From [Candidatus Thermochlorobacteriaceae] bacterium GBChlB (GTDB lineage: Bacteria; Bacteroidota; Chlorobiia; Chlorobiales; Thermochlorobacteraceae), in assembly GCA_000724175.1 (NCBI GenBank), contig JPGV01000029.1:75379-122651 (forward strand): a stretch of DNA of 47,273 nucleotides, written 5' to 3'. The number at the start of each line of letters is the position of its first letter. Position 1 is the stretch's first letter. Below the pieces are notes generated by a model that worked only from the letters and a program-made list of their open reading frames with translations, was not told the DNA's origin and made no database searches. Shown here piece by piece: positions 24,747-33,703 of the stretch. Made by a program: the position numbers and the translations under genes.

Positions 24747-25757
24747 ATGTCTCAATCATCGCATGTCATCACGCTTCTGCCGGGCGACGGCATTGGCCCT
24801 GAAATCACCGCCGCCGTCGTTGACATCATCGCCGCAACGGGCGTCAAAATTACTTGGGAAGAACACATCGCTGGCAAAGCCGCGCTCGACAAAATGGGCG
24901 ACCCGTTGCCCGAGTCAGTGCTGGACTCCATCAAAAAAAACAAGGTCGCCTTGAAAGGTCCGCTCACGACCGAAGTCGGCAAAGGCTTTAAGTCGGTCAA
25001 TGTGCAACTTCGAAAATCGCTCAACCTCTACGCCAACTTGCGTCCGACGAAAACCATACCGGGGGCGCGGGCGCGCTACACCGGCGTCGACATCATCGTC
25101 GTGCGCGAAAATACCGAAGACCTTTACGCTGGCATTGAAAATGAAATTGCGCCTGGCGTCATTCAAGCCTCAAAGATCATCACCCGTGAAGCCTCGACAC
25201 GCATCGCCAAATTTGCGTTTGAGTATGCTCGAGTACATCACCGCAAAAAAGTCAGCGCGATTCACAAAGCGAACATCATGAAACTCGCCGACGGGTTGTT
25301 TCTCAAATGCTGCCAAGAAGTTGCGCAAGACTATCCTGACATTCAATACAACGAAGTCATCGTCGACAATTGCTGTATGCAGCTTGTTACGAACCCGACA
25401 CAGTTCGATGTAATGGTGCTTGAAAATCTTTACGGCGACATTGTCTCGGACTTGTGCGCGGGCTTGGTCGGCGGCTTGGGCGTGGTGCCGGGCGCGAACA
25501 TCGGCACAGAAGCCAGCGTTTTTGAAGCGGTTCACGGCTCTGCGCCGGATATTGCCGGCAAAGGCATTGCAAATCCAACGGCGATGCTGCTCTCGGCGGT
25601 GATGATGCTGCAACACATTGCCGAAGACCACGCGGCAGAGCGTATTTTGAGCGCTGTCTATCGCGTCTTGGGCGAAGGCAAAGTCCTTACGCCCGATTTG
25701 CGCGGCGACGCCACAACGAGGCAATTCACCGACGAAATCATCAAGTTTATTAACTGA
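24747..25757 (+). CDS. NAD-dependent isocitrate dehydrogenase
   Basis: Oxidative decarboxylation of isocitrate to 2-oxoglutarate in the TCA cycle. 336 residues, the short NAD-IDH/IDH3 type. Substrate residues: Ser83-Val-Asn85 and Arg89 in SVNVQLR, and Arg99 in NLRP, marking isocitrate rather than isopropylmalate specificity; VRENTEDLYAGIE is also IDH-type. Catalytic Lys and Asp residues lie in IHKANIMK and ENLYGDIVSDL. Cofactor choice: Asp268 in HGSAPDIAG stands where NADP enzymes carry Lys, so NAD is expected. It lies 19 bases upstream of the LolD-type ATPase gene. Confidence 0.92.
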   Translation: MSQSSHVITLLPGDGIGPEITAAVVDIIAATGVKITWEEHIAGKAALDKMGDPLPESVLDSIKKNKVALKGPLTTEVGKGFKSVNVQLRKSLNLYANLRPTKTIPGARARYTGVDIIVVRENTEDLYAGIENEIAPGVIQASKIITREASTRIAKFAFEYARVHHRKKVSAIHKANIMKLADGLFLKCCQEVAQDYPDIQYNEVIVDNCCMQLVTNPTQFDVMVLENLYGDIVSDLCAGLVGGLGVVPGANIGTEASVFEAVHGSAPDIAGKGIANPTAMLLSAVMMLQHIAEDHAAERILSAVYRVLGEGKVLTPDLRGDATTRQFTDEIIKFIN

Positions 25758-25776
25758 CTTTTTATCATCACCACCA

Positions 25777-26466
25777 ATGCAGCCTGTTCTCAGCGTTACA
25801 AACCTCACCAAAAGTTATCGGAGCGGCGAGGGCATCTTGGTGGCATTGCACAATGTTTCCTTCACGCTCAACGAAGGGGACACCTGCGCGATTGTCGGTC
25901 CATCTGGGTCGGGCAAAACCACGCTCTTAGGCATTTGCGCGGGACTCGACCGACAAACCAGCGGGTCAGTAACGCTCGCGGGCGTAACGCTCGACCATCT
26001 TTCGGAAGATGAACGCGCTAAAGTGCGCAATCAATTCGTTGGCTTTGTGTTTCAAAGTTTTCAATTGATACCTACGCTCACCGCGCTGGAAAATGTCATG
26101 GTGCCGATGGAACTGCGCGGCGAAAAAAACGTCCGAAAAGACGCGATTGACTTACTCGAGCAAGTTGGGCTGGGACAACGGCTCTCGCACTATCCCACGC
26201 AACTATCGGGCGGCGAACAGCAGCGCGTCGCCATCGCTCGCTCGTTCATCAACAAACCGAAAATCCTCTTTGCCGACGAACCCACCGGCAACTTGGACGC
26301 CGAGACCAGCGAAAAAATCGAAAACCTCTTGTTCGATTTAAATCGGGATAAAAAGACAACTCTCGTGGTGGTTACGCACAACCTTGACCTTGCTCAAAAA
26401 ACACGGCGCATTATCCGCTTGAAGGGCGGCGCGGTCGTCTCCGATTCGGCTGTGGGCGCAGACTAA
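25777..26466 (+). CDS. LolD/YbbA-type ABC transporter ATPase
   Basis: 229 residues. Complete nucleotide-binding domain of the MacB/LolD branch: Walker A GPSGSGKTT (41-49), Q-loop VFQSFQLIPTLTALENVM, signature LSGGEQQRVAIARS (about 147), Walker B ILFADEPTGNLD, H-loop VVTHNLDLA. It would power a LolC/E- or MacB-type permease, but none is adjacent; the only such permeases in the window are at 7779 and 10270. It lies 19 bases after IDH and 45 bases before the M48 lipoprotein protease. Confidence 0.92.
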   Translation: MQPVLSVTNLTKSYRSGEGILVALHNVSFTLNEGDTCAIVGPSGSGKTTLLGICAGLDRQTSGSVTLAGVTLDHLSEDERAKVRNQFVGFVFQSFQLIPTLTALENVMVPMELRGEKNVRKDAIDLLEQVGLGQRLSHYPTQLSGGEQQRVAIARSFINKPKILFADEPTGNLDAETSEKIENLLFDLNRDKKTTLVVVTHNLDLAQKTRRIIRLKGGAVVSDSAVGAD

Positions 26467-26511
26467 AACTTGACACTTGTATTCACTCCAAATATCCTAA
26501 CATTAACTTTT

Positions 26512-27315
26512 ATGTTCAAACACAAACCACTTTTGTCGCTGCTCCTTTGTCTGACGCTCGCTGCTTGCTCGACGGTAGCAATCACTGGGCGCAAGCAATT
26601 CAATCTCATTCCCGCCAATACCATGCTATCGATGAGTTATCAGCAATATGGCGAGGTCATCCGCTCAAGCAAATTGAGTTCGAACACTGTACAAACTGCG
26701 ATGGTCAAGCGATGTGGCGAGCGCATTCAAAAAGCCGTCGAGCAGTATTTCGCTCAAAACAACCTTTCTCAACAGTTGCGCGGCTTTGAGTGGGAGTTCA
26801 ATCTTATCGAGAGCGAACAGGTTAATGCGTGGTGTATGCCCGGCGGAAAGGTCGCGTTCTACACAGGTATCTTGCCGCTGACGCGCGACGAAACAGGCTT
26901 GGCCGTCGTGATGGGACATGAAATTGCTCACGCGGTTGCCGAGCATGGCAGCGAGCGAATGAGTCAGGGATTGCTGGCACAATTCGGCGGCATGGCGCTC
27001 GATAAAGCATTGGAATCGAAACCCGACGCCACACGCGCACTGCTCTTGGGCGCATTCGGTGTGGGCGCTCAACTTGGCGTGCTCTTGCCGTTCAGTCGCT
27101 TGCAAGAAAGCGAAGCTGACCGACTCGGCTTGATTTTTATGGCGATGGCAGGCTACGACCCTAACGAAGCGATTAACTTTTGGCAACGCATGGCGGCGGC
27201 GAAAGGCGGACAAGCACCGCCCGAATTTTTAAGCACACACCCTTCCGATGAGACGCGCATTCGGCAAATCCGCGACCTCTTGCCCGAAGCCATGAGCTAC
27301 AAGAAATACCGTTGA
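26512..27315 (+). CDS. M48-family zinc metalloprotease, lipoprotein
   Basis: 267 residues from the ATG at 26512, chosen because it gives a lipoprotein signal (MFKHKPLLSLLLCLTLAAC); an upstream in-frame ATG at 26470 would add a poor leader. The zinc site is HEIAH in VVMGHEIAHAVAEHG with a third ligand Glu in LQESEADRLGL, the LoiP/BepA pattern of outer-membrane quality-control proteases. The leading CSTVAITGRKQFNLIP is typical for this family. It follows the LolD-type ATPase by 45 bases, which may reflect a shared lipoprotein/envelope theme. Confidence 0.93.
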   Translation: MFKHKPLLSLLLCLTLAACSTVAITGRKQFNLIPANTMLSMSYQQYGEVIRSSKLSSNTVQTAMVKRCGERIQKAVEQYFAQNNLSQQLRGFEWEFNLIESEQVNAWCMPGGKVAFYTGILPLTRDETGLAVVMGHEIAHAVAEHGSERMSQGLLAQFGGMALDKALESKPDATRALLLGAFGVGAQLGVLLPFSRLQESEADRLGLIFMAMAGYDPNEAINFWQRMAAAKGGQAPPEFLSTHPSDETRIRQIRDLLPEAMSYKKYR

Positions 27316-27366
27316 AATACAGGCTTATTAAAAGCCACACATCAGCATCAGAAAAATTGGGCGTAA

Positions 27367-28854
27367 CTAATCGGTCAGATATTTTTCAGGAATAAGGTTG
27401 CCGATGTTGAGAATAAGGCGTTCATCGAGCGTTTTTTTGATGCGTGCCATTTCCCGAATGCCTCTCTCGCCAAACATCATCGCCAGATACTCCGCTTTTA
27501 ATTTGCCGACACCGTGTTCCGCCGAAATGGTGCCGCCGAGTTCAATCGTTTTTTTGATGAAGCCTCGATAGACTTCTTTTGCGCGTGCCGCCTCATCGGC
27601 GTTTTTCGGCAGAATATTCAAGTGCAAATGCGCGTCGCCGATGTGTCCGAATAAGATGTAGTCAAATCCGTTTGCCTCGCACTCGTTGCGATAGGCGCTG
27701 AGGAGTTCAGGGAAACGCTCATGCGGCGTTGCCATGTCGGTCGAGATTTTTCGTTGCTTGAACCGCGCATACCATTCATTGACGAGGACGGGCAAGGCGT
27801 GTCTGAAATCCCGAATTTGCTGTTGCTCGTCGGGCGTTAGGGCAATCCAACTCTGTTCCAAGAGCGCGCGATGTTTTTCCAACAACGCATACCACTCGTT
27901 GAGCGCAGCGTCTTCCGTTTGCGCGGTCGTCTCTTGCTCGAAGAATATCGCGCCTGCCGCGTGTGCTGGAATGTTGGGATATTTTTGTCGGAGAAACGTC
28001 AGCGAGCGCGCGTCGAAAAACTCCAACGCCCGCGCCGATATGCCCGCGCCCGCCCGTGAACGCGCCCGCGCCTCCTCGACGAATCGAAGCACATCGTCGT
28101 CCTGCGCGAAATACACGAGCGCGCTGAACATTTTTTCAGGCTTCGGCAGCAGTTTTAAATCTGCCTCGAGAATAACCGCCAATGTGCCTTCCGACCCGAT
28201 AAAGAGGTCGATTAAATCCATTTGTGGCTCTGCGTAAAATCCCGCAACGTGCTTTGAAGTGTTCGGCATCGCATAGTTCGGCAGTTGAAATCGGTAGCGT
28301 CGTCCGCGCGGCGTGGTAAAGTCCATCATATTTTGGGCGTCGGCGAAAATCGCGCCACGATGAACGTCCATCACATCGCCGTCGGCAAAGGCAAGTTTGA
28401 GACGCTCCACATACGGGCGCGTTGGGCCATATTTGAACGTGCGCGCGCCTGATGAATTATTGGCAATCGTGCCGCCGATGAAACAGTAGCGTTCCGTTGG
28501 GTCGGGCGTGTAAAGCAGTCCTAACGAGTCGACATCGCGCTGCACGTCAAACAGCAACGCGCCAGCTTGAACGGTCGCGCGGCCTGAGCCATCGGGAAAT
28601 TTTTGAATGTCGAGAATTTTATTGAGCCGATGAAACGCCATGGTTACGCCGCCGAAAGGAATTCTGCCCCCAGTGGTTCCTGTGCCGTTGCCAGACAGCG
28701 TTACGCGCGTGCGGTTCTGATAACACCGCGCAAGAACTTCCGAGACATCGCTATATGTCTCTGGCAAATACACGCCGTCGGTGTGTCCGCCCTGCAAGAC
28801 GCTGGTATCTTCGAGAAACGATTGTATGTCCGCTTGGTCAGTTTTGAAAATCAT
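27367..28854 (-). CDS. GlcD-type FAD-linked oxidase (D-lactate/glycolate dehydrogenase family)
   Basis: 495 residues. An N-terminal FAD-binding PCMH domain with LSGNGTGTTGGRIPFGG, RATVQAGAL and FIGGTIANNSSGARTFKYG, and a C-terminal FAD-oxidase domain with FGHIGDAHLHLNILP and SAEHGVGKLKAEYL. The family oxidises D-2-hydroxy acids (D-lactate, glycolate, 2-hydroxyglutarate) and passes electrons to quinone, cytochrome or an electron-transfer protein. There is no fused Fe-S/GlpC domain, and no GlcE or GlcF gene adjoins, so it may work alone or with a distant partner. It stands alone between convergent and divergent neighbours. Substrate not determinable. Confidence 0.9.
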   Translation of the reverse strand: MIFKTDQADIQSFLEDTSVLQGGHTDGVYLPETYSDVSEVLARCYQNRTRVTLSGNGTGTTGGRIPFGGVTMAFHRLNKILDIQKFPDGSGRATVQAGALLFDVQRDVDSLGLLYTPDPTERYCFIGGTIANNSSGARTFKYGPTRPYVERLKLAFADGDVMDVHRGAIFADAQNMMDFTTPRGRRYRFQLPNYAMPNTSKHVAGFYAEPQMDLIDLFIGSEGTLAVILEADLKLLPKPEKMFSALVYFAQDDDVLRFVEEARARSRAGAGISARALEFFDARSLTFLRQKYPNIPAHAAGAIFFEQETTAQTEDAALNEWYALLEKHRALLEQSWIALTPDEQQQIRDFRHALPVLVNEWYARFKQRKISTDMATPHERFPELLSAYRNECEANGFDYILFGHIGDAHLHLNILPKNADEAARAKEVYRGFIKKTIELGGTISAEHGVGKLKAEYLAMMFGERGIREMARIKKTLDERLILNIGNLIPEKYLTD

Positions 28855-28997
28855 CTGTTTGTAAATCGTAACAGTTTTGCCCTATTATGCTCTGCTATGA
28901 AGAAAACCGATGCGCACGCGGCACAGTTTCCAAATTGCGTTTAAAGACGCAGGGCAGTATTTTCATTGAATAGATATGCCATTTCACTTTTACTGCT

Positions 28998-30665
28998 ATG
29001 CAGCGAAAACGGTTAGGGAACATTATTCGCGGCTCGCTGCTCGAGGGTCTCGATATGAAACTCGATGAGCATGAGCCGTTGGAAAATATCAAAGCCGGAA
29101 AGTTCCTCGTCGTTGAAGGCGAGAAATACGATTTTTTTTCCATCATCACCGATATGCGGCTCGCCGCTACAAATGACCACTTGCTCAACAATCCGCCGAA
29201 CTTTCAGAGCGCGTTGATTCGACAAGTCGTTCAAGGCACGCTGGCGTATTCAATCGTTTCGCTTCGCCCAATGCTGATGCTCGAGAAAAACGCAGAGCAG
29301 CAGACACTCGAACCTGTCAAAACTATTCCGACGCACTTTGTTCCCGTCGCTGAAGCAAACGACGACGACATTGCCATCGTCTTCGGCAGCGAAAGTTTGA
29401 ACAAAGAATCGGGCAAGAAGTTTTTCTATGTCGGCACGCCACTCGATATGGCACAGCCCGTTTGCATCGATATGGCGCGGCTTTCGGAGCGCAGCAGTGC
29501 CGTGTTCGGCAGAACGGGAACGGGCAAAACATTCATCACGCGGCTGTTGCTTGCTGGCTTCATCAAAACGGACGCGGCGGTGAACTTGGTCTTCGATATG
29601 CACAACGAATATGGCACCAAAGGCACGTTCGAGGGCGTGGGACAAAAAGCTGTCAAAGGCTTACAGCCGCTTTTCGCCAATACGGGCAAAGTAAAAATCT
29701 ACTCGCTCGACCCCGACGGCACGCGCAAACGCGGCGGATATTGCGACCGCGAAGTGCTGCTCGGCATTGACCAAATCGAACCCGAAGATATTTTGCTTTT
29801 GCAAGAAGAGCTGCGGCTCAACCCGACTGCCGCCGAATACACAAACATTCTTAAAGGCAGGTTCGGCAAAACATGGCTCTCCGATTTTATGAATCTGATG
29901 AGCGGCAGCGCGATGCAAACACCCGAAGAGTTCGCCGAGCGTGAAAGACTCCTGCCCTCCTCGCTCGATGCGCTCTACCGACGCATGACGCGCCTACGCG
30001 ACAGTTGCAAATTTCTCGATTTCAATCCGCATAAGGACAAAATTAAAATCATCGACGACTTACTGACAGATTTACAACAAGGCATCAGCGTCGTGATTGA
30101 GTTCGGCAAATACGATAACATGATGAGCTACCTACTCGTGGCGAACATCATCACGCGGCGCGTCGAGGAGGAATACAAAAACTTGACCGACAATTACCTT
30201 CGCACCCTGCTTCCGCAGGACAAGCCAAAACAGCTTGTTATTACGGTCGAGGAAGCGCACAAGTTTTTAAATCCGCGCGCGGCGTCGCAGACGTCGTTTG
30301 GAAAAATCGCCCGCGAACTACGCAAGTATTACATCTCGCTCTTGCTCGTCGACCAGCGCCCGTCGAGCATCGACGATGAAATTTTGAGTCAAGTTGGCAC
30401 AAAGTTCGTCGCTGCGCTTTCAGATGAAAAAGACATTAACGCGGTTCTCTCGGGCGTGAGCAACGCGGGCGGCATGAAAAGCATCTTGGCAAGCCTTGAT
30501 GTGCGCCAGCAGGCGTTGGTGATGGGACACGCTGTTCCCATGCCCGTCGTGGTTCGCACGCGCGACTACGATGCTAAGTTTTACACCGATATGGGGTTCA
30601 TCGACGGCGAAGCCAAGCGCGAGAAAGTTCAACGCGACGTCAAAGCCTTGTTCCCCGACGAATAG
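28998..30665 (+). CDS. HerA/FtsK-type hexameric DNA-translocase ATPase (DUF87)
   Basis: 555 residues. An N-terminal HAS-barrel-like beta region (LGNIIRGSLLEGLDMKL) with linker, then the ATPase core: Walker A GRTGTGKTF (about 171), Walker B LVFDMHNEYG (about 198), and a second acidic motif VITVEEAHKFLNP (about 413) followed by LLLVDQRPSSIDDEIL, all HerA landmarks. HerA usually pairs with the nuclease NurA in DNA end processing, or with other effectors in phage defence. No NurA, SIR2 or other effector gene adjoins; the next genes encode tiny membrane proteins. Role inferred only as DNA translocase. Confidence 0.9.
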   Translation: MQRKRLGNIIRGSLLEGLDMKLDEHEPLENIKAGKFLVVEGEKYDFFSIITDMRLAATNDHLLNNPPNFQSALIRQVVQGTLAYSIVSLRPMLMLEKNAEQQTLEPVKTIPTHFVPVAEANDDDIAIVFGSESLNKESGKKFFYVGTPLDMAQPVCIDMARLSERSSAVFGRTGTGKTFITRLLLAGFIKTDAAVNLVFDMHNEYGTKGTFEGVGQKAVKGLQPLFANTGKVKIYSLDPDGTRKRGGYCDREVLLGIDQIEPEDILLLQEELRLNPTAAEYTNILKGRFGKTWLSDFMNLMSGSAMQTPEEFAERERLLPSSLDALYRRMTRLRDSCKFLDFNPHKDKIKIIDDLLTDLQQGISVVIEFGKYDNMMSYLLVANIITRRVEEEYKNLTDNYLRTLLPQDKPKQLVITVEEAHKFLNPRAASQTSFGKIARELRKYYISLLLVDQRPSSIDDEILSQVGTKFVAALSDEKDINAVLSGVSNAGGMKSILASLDVRQQALVMGHAVPMPVVVRTRDYDAKFYTDMGFIDGEAKREKVQRDVKALFPDE

Positions 30666-30750
30666 CGTCGATGCCCGCTGATGCCTGTATTTACTGGTTG
30701 TCTCGGCTGTTGCTATTTTCAACGCCGCAATTTCAAAAAAATTTCTCTTT

Positions 30751-31104
30751 ATGATTATTCGTTGGCTCTTGGTTTGGCTCATCAACGCAGCGGCGGTCTA
30801 TGCGGCGGCGTATTTAGTAGATGGAATTTTCATCAAGAGCGTTGCCTCGGCGTTTATCGTTGCGCTCGCTTTGGGGTTTGTCAATACGATTGTGCGTCCG
30901 ATTGTCGTCTTTTTCTCCCTGCCCGCCATTGCTCTCACGCTGGGCTTGTTCCTCTTCATCATCAATGCGCTGATGCTGCTATTGGTCTCGCTCGTCGTGC
31001 CGAATTTTGAAGTGCGCGGCTTTTGGACGGCAGTCTTAGGCTCAGTTGTCATCAGTGTTGTTTCGTTTTTTCTTAGTTTCATTTTGCGCATCAACGAAAA
31101 GTAA
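30751..31104 (+). CDS. Small membrane protein, phage holin 4_2 superfamily (PF04020), copy 1
   Basis: 117 residues with four membrane segments: WLLVWLINAAAVYAAAYLV, AFIVALALGFVNTIVRPIV, LPAIALTLGLFLFIINALM and a C-terminal helix. The NTIVRPI, then 'LPAIALTLGLFLFIINA' pattern is the signature of this widespread chromosomal family, which despite its name is usually not phage-borne. Function unknown. It is 85 bases after the HerA-like gene and 8 bases before its paralogue. Confidence 0.9.
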   Translation: MIIRWLLVWLINAAAVYAAAYLVDGIFIKSVASAFIVALALGFVNTIVRPIVVFFSLPAIALTLGLFLFIINALMLLLVSLVVPNFEVRGFWTAVLGSVVISVVSFFLSFILRINEK

Positions 31105-31112
31105 TTTCATTT

Positions 31113-31460
31113 ATGAATCTCACTCGGCTTTTGCTTCAATGGGCGATTACTTCCGTCGCCGTTTTCGCTGCGTCTAGGCTCGTGCAAGGCGTGAACATCA
31201 AAAATTTTGGCACGGCAGTCGTCGTTGCGGCGGTGTTTGGCATCATCAATGCGCTCGTCGGACCGATTCTGCGGTTTCTCTCGTTGCCCTTTATCTTTCT
31301 GACACTCGGACTTTTTCTCATCGTCATCAATGTATTTTTGCTTTACATTGCTGATTGGCTGATTGACGATTTCGAGTTAGAAGGCATTGTGCCAGCGGTC
31401 GTCGGCTCGCTCGTCATCAGCCTTACGTCCTATATCTTAGGGTTCGTGTTTCGGGTATAA
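31113..31460 (+). CDS. Small membrane protein, phage holin 4_2 superfamily, copy 2
   Basis: 115 residues with the same four-helix layout as the preceding gene: VFGIINALVGPILRFLSLPFIFLTLGLFLIVINVFLLYIAD. The two products are recognisably related but well diverged, an old tandem duplication. The 8-base gap implies one transcript. Function unknown. Confidence 0.9.
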   Translation: MNLTRLLLQWAITSVAVFAASRLVQGVNIKNFGTAVVVAAVFGIINALVGPILRFLSLPFIFLTLGLFLIVINVFLLYIADWLIDDFELEGIVPAVVGSLVISLTSYILGFVFRV

Positions 31461-31614
31461 ATCACACGTAGGCTATGCTGAACTCACTTTTGACACATCA
31501 CCTCCGCACTGTTGAGCATCTGGAAATTCCCTTGCTCTCCTCAATCAATTTAATTACGGGCAAAACGCATTTTTGAAATCGTTTTTAATACTGCAAATCA
31601 CATCATATTGCTCT

Positions 31615-32454
31615 ATGTCAACGCAAACCGACTCAAAGCAACTTACGCGGCAAGTAACCACGCGCTTGGTCGTCGAGATGAAGCAACGTGGCGAGAAAAT
31701 CGCCATGCTGACAGGATACGACTTCACGACGGCGCGGCTCTTGGATTCGGCAGGCGTTGATATTGTTCTCGTCGGCGATTCCGCCAGTAATGTCTTCGCG
31801 GGCAACGACACCACATTGCCGATAACGCTCGATGAGATGATTTACCACACCAGAGCGGTCGTGCGCGGCGTGAAATCCGCCACTGGGCGCGCGATGATTG
31901 TCGCCGATATGCCCTTTATGTCGTATCAACTCTCCTCCGAAGACGCGCTCAAAAACGCCGGTCGTTTGATGAAAGAAACTGGTTGCCACGCCGTTAAACT
32001 CGAGGGCGGAAGAGCGGTGATTGGCTCAGTCAAGCGCATTGTTGATGCAGGCATTCCCGTGATGGGACACTTGGGCTTGACACCGCAATCGATTTACAAA
32101 TTCGGCAGTTACAAAGTGCGCGCCAAAGAACAACGCGAAGCCGAAGAGCTGCGCAGCGATGCGGGACTCTTAGAGGAAGCGGGCGCGTTTAGCATCGTGC
32201 TTGAAAAAATCCCGAAAGCACTTGCAGAGGAAGTCTCGCGCGCAATTTCAATTCCAACTATCGGCATCGGTGCAGGCGCAGGCTGCGACGGACAAGTCTT
32301 GGTCGTCAACGATATGCTCGGCTTGAACAACGAGTTCAGCCCGCGCTTCGTCAGGCGCTACGCCAATCTCGAACAAACCATCAGCGACGCCGTGAAAACC
32401 TACGTCGCCGATGTTCGCAGCGGCATGTTTCCAAATGCAAGCGAAAGTTATTAA
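31615..32454 (+). CDS. panB: 3-methyl-2-oxobutanoate hydroxymethyltransferase
   Basis: First committed step of pantothenate (coenzyme A) synthesis: adds a hydroxymethyl group from methylene-THF to 2-oxoisovalerate. 279 residues from the ATG at 31615; an upstream in-frame start at 31573 would add 14 residues of intergenic character. Motifs: [61 protein letters not shown], and [22 protein letters not shown]. Other pantothenate genes are absent. Separated from its neighbours by 154 and 124 bases. Confidence 0.97.
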   Translation: MSTQTDSKQLTRQVTTRLVVEMKQRGEKIAMLTGYDFTTARLLDSAGVDIVLVGDSASNVFAGNDTTLPITLDEMIYHTRAVVRGVKSATGRAMIVADMPFMSYQLSSEDALKNAGRLMKETGCHAVKLEGGRAVIGSVKRIVDAGIPVMGHLGLTPQSIYKFGSYKVRAKEQREAEELRSDAGLLEEAGAFSIVLEKIPKALAEEVSRAISIPTIGIGAGAGCDGQVLVVNDMLGLNNEFSPRFVRRYANLEQTISDAVKTYVADVRSGMFPNASESY

Positions 32455-32578
32455 CGCGACAGCGCTTAGAGCGGCTTTTCATCTCACCAAGCAATGGCGA
32501 CATGACAACGCCCATAAGAAACATTTGCTCGATTTCCGTAACTTCGCCCGCGTTTAGTTTAACACATCTCAATCAGAT

Positions 32579-33037
32579 ATGACGCTTAAAGAAAAAATCA
32601 ACGAAGATCTCAAAGCCGCAATGAAGAGCGGCGACAAGGTCAGACTCGAAGCCGTGCGCGGCATCAAAAAAGAAATCATTGAAAAAGAGACCGCCGAGAA
32701 ACGCGAGACGCGCGGCGACCTCTCGCCTGAGGAAGAACTGGACGTGCTGGTTTCCATGGTGAAGCGCCGCAAAGATTCCATTCAACAATTTAAAGACGCC
32801 GGGCGCACCGATTTGGTCGAGGGCGAAGCAGCACAACTCGCCATTATTGAAACCTATTTGCCCGCGCAACTGAGCGAAGCAGATGTTGCCGCCGCCGTCG
32901 AAAAAATGATTGCGCAGATGGGCGCGACGACCCAGAAAGACGCTGGTAAAGTCATCGGCGCGTTGATGAAGGAGCTTAAAGGCAAGGCAGACGGCGCACT
33001 GGTTCAAAAACTTGTCAAAGAAAAACTGCCTGCGTAA
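32579..33037 (+). CDS. GatB/YqeY domain protein
   Basis: 152 residues matching the stand-alone YqeY family: MTLKEKINEDLKAAMKSGDK, LSPEEELDVLVSMVKRRKDSIQQF, and AIIETYLPAQLSEADV. The C-terminal half resembles the GatB tail that contacts tRNA, and roles in tRNA-dependent amidation or adaptor functions have been suggested but not proved. It lies four genes from HerA and two before seryl-tRNA synthetase; a GNAT acetyltransferase follows after 28 bases. Confidence 0.94.
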   Translation: MTLKEKINEDLKAAMKSGDKVRLEAVRGIKKEIIEKETAEKRETRGDLSPEEELDVLVSMVKRRKDSIQQFKDAGRTDLVEGEAAQLAIIETYLPAQLSEADVAAAVEKMIAQMGATTQKDAGKVIGALMKELKGKADGALVQKLVKEKLPA

Positions 33038-33065
33038 CATTAAACCTAACGATTGAATTCAGGTG

Positions 33066-33668
33066 ATGAGAGTTGACGGCGAGCGCATTTACATTCGCGT
33101 CTACGATGTGAGCGATGCGCCCGCCGTTACCAATGCTATCAACAGCTCGGCAGCGGAGTTGCGCGTCTGGCTTCCTTGGGTCGGCGAAAAAATCAGCCTC
33201 AAATATGAAGAAGAGTTTTTGCGCCAAGCTGTGGAGCAAATGCGCGAGAGCCGCGCGTTTTCGTTTGCTGTTTTTCTAAAACACACCGACGAACTCATTG
33301 GCGGCGTCGGCACGCACCCGATTGATTGGGCGAATTTTAAAACGGAAATTGGATACTGGATGTCGACCGCACATTCGGGCAAAGGCTACGCCGTCGAAGC
33401 CTGTGTTCTGTTGTTAGAATTTTTATTTTCGGAGTTAAAACTGCACCGCGTCGTCGCCAGTGCCGCCGAAGGCAACACGGCAAGCCTGCGCGTGATTGAA
33501 AAAATTGGGTTCGCCTTCGAAGCGGTGCAGCGCGAGGCGTTTCTTATCGGTTCGGTATGGCACAACCTTCGCAGCTATGCGTTGCTTCAAGATGAGTATA
33601 GAGCGCAACGGCAATCGCTTTACGAAAAGTTTCTCGGCGGCACGCGCCCAAAAATTCGACTGGCTTAA
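33066..33668 (+). CDS. GNAT acetyltransferase, RimJ/RimL-like
   Basis: 200 residues from the ATG at 33066 (a GTG stands one codon upstream). Acetyl-CoA-binding region: [25 protein letters not shown], where most RimJ/L proteins read 'Q/RGxGxA', and the C-terminal [19 protein letters not shown]. Such enzymes N-acetylate ribosomal proteins, amino acids or antibiotics; the substrate cannot be called. It sits 28 bases after yqeY and 35 bases before serS, consistent with a translation-related cluster. Confidence 0.92.
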   Translation: MRVDGERIYIRVYDVSDAPAVTNAINSSAAELRVWLPWVGEKISLKYEEEFLRQAVEQMRESRAFSFAVFLKHTDELIGGVGTHPIDWANFKTEIGYWMSTAHSGKGYAVEACVLLLEFLFSELKLHRVVASAAEGNTASLRVIEKIGFAFEAVQREAFLIGSVWHNLRSYALLQDEYRAQRQSLYEKFLGGTRPKIRLA

Positions 33669-33703
33669 GCCATCGTATCGGTCAAAAACCATTTTTAATC
33701 ATT

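Noticed and set aside
24747-25757. 3-isopropylmalate dehydrogenase (leuB)
   Set aside because: The SVNVQLR substrate motif and VRENTEDLYAGIE favour isocitrate; no leucine genes adjoin.
27322-27336. GGCTT-ATTAA-AAGCC hairpin between the convergent M48 and GlcD-like genes
   Set aside because: Only five base pairs and no T-run on either side, so not a convincing intrinsic terminator.
30751-31460. Holin-like proteins as a sign of prophage
   Set aside because: The PF04020 family is common on chromosomes; no integrase, capsid, terminase or lysin genes are near.
32381-32572. Minus-strand frame of 63 codons beginning MRCVKLNAGEVTEIEQMFLMG in the panB-yqeY gap
   Set aside because: It looks protein-like at first but half of it is antisense to the panB 3' end, there is no ribosome-binding site and I recognise no family. 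It could be a gene remnant; not supported enough to list.
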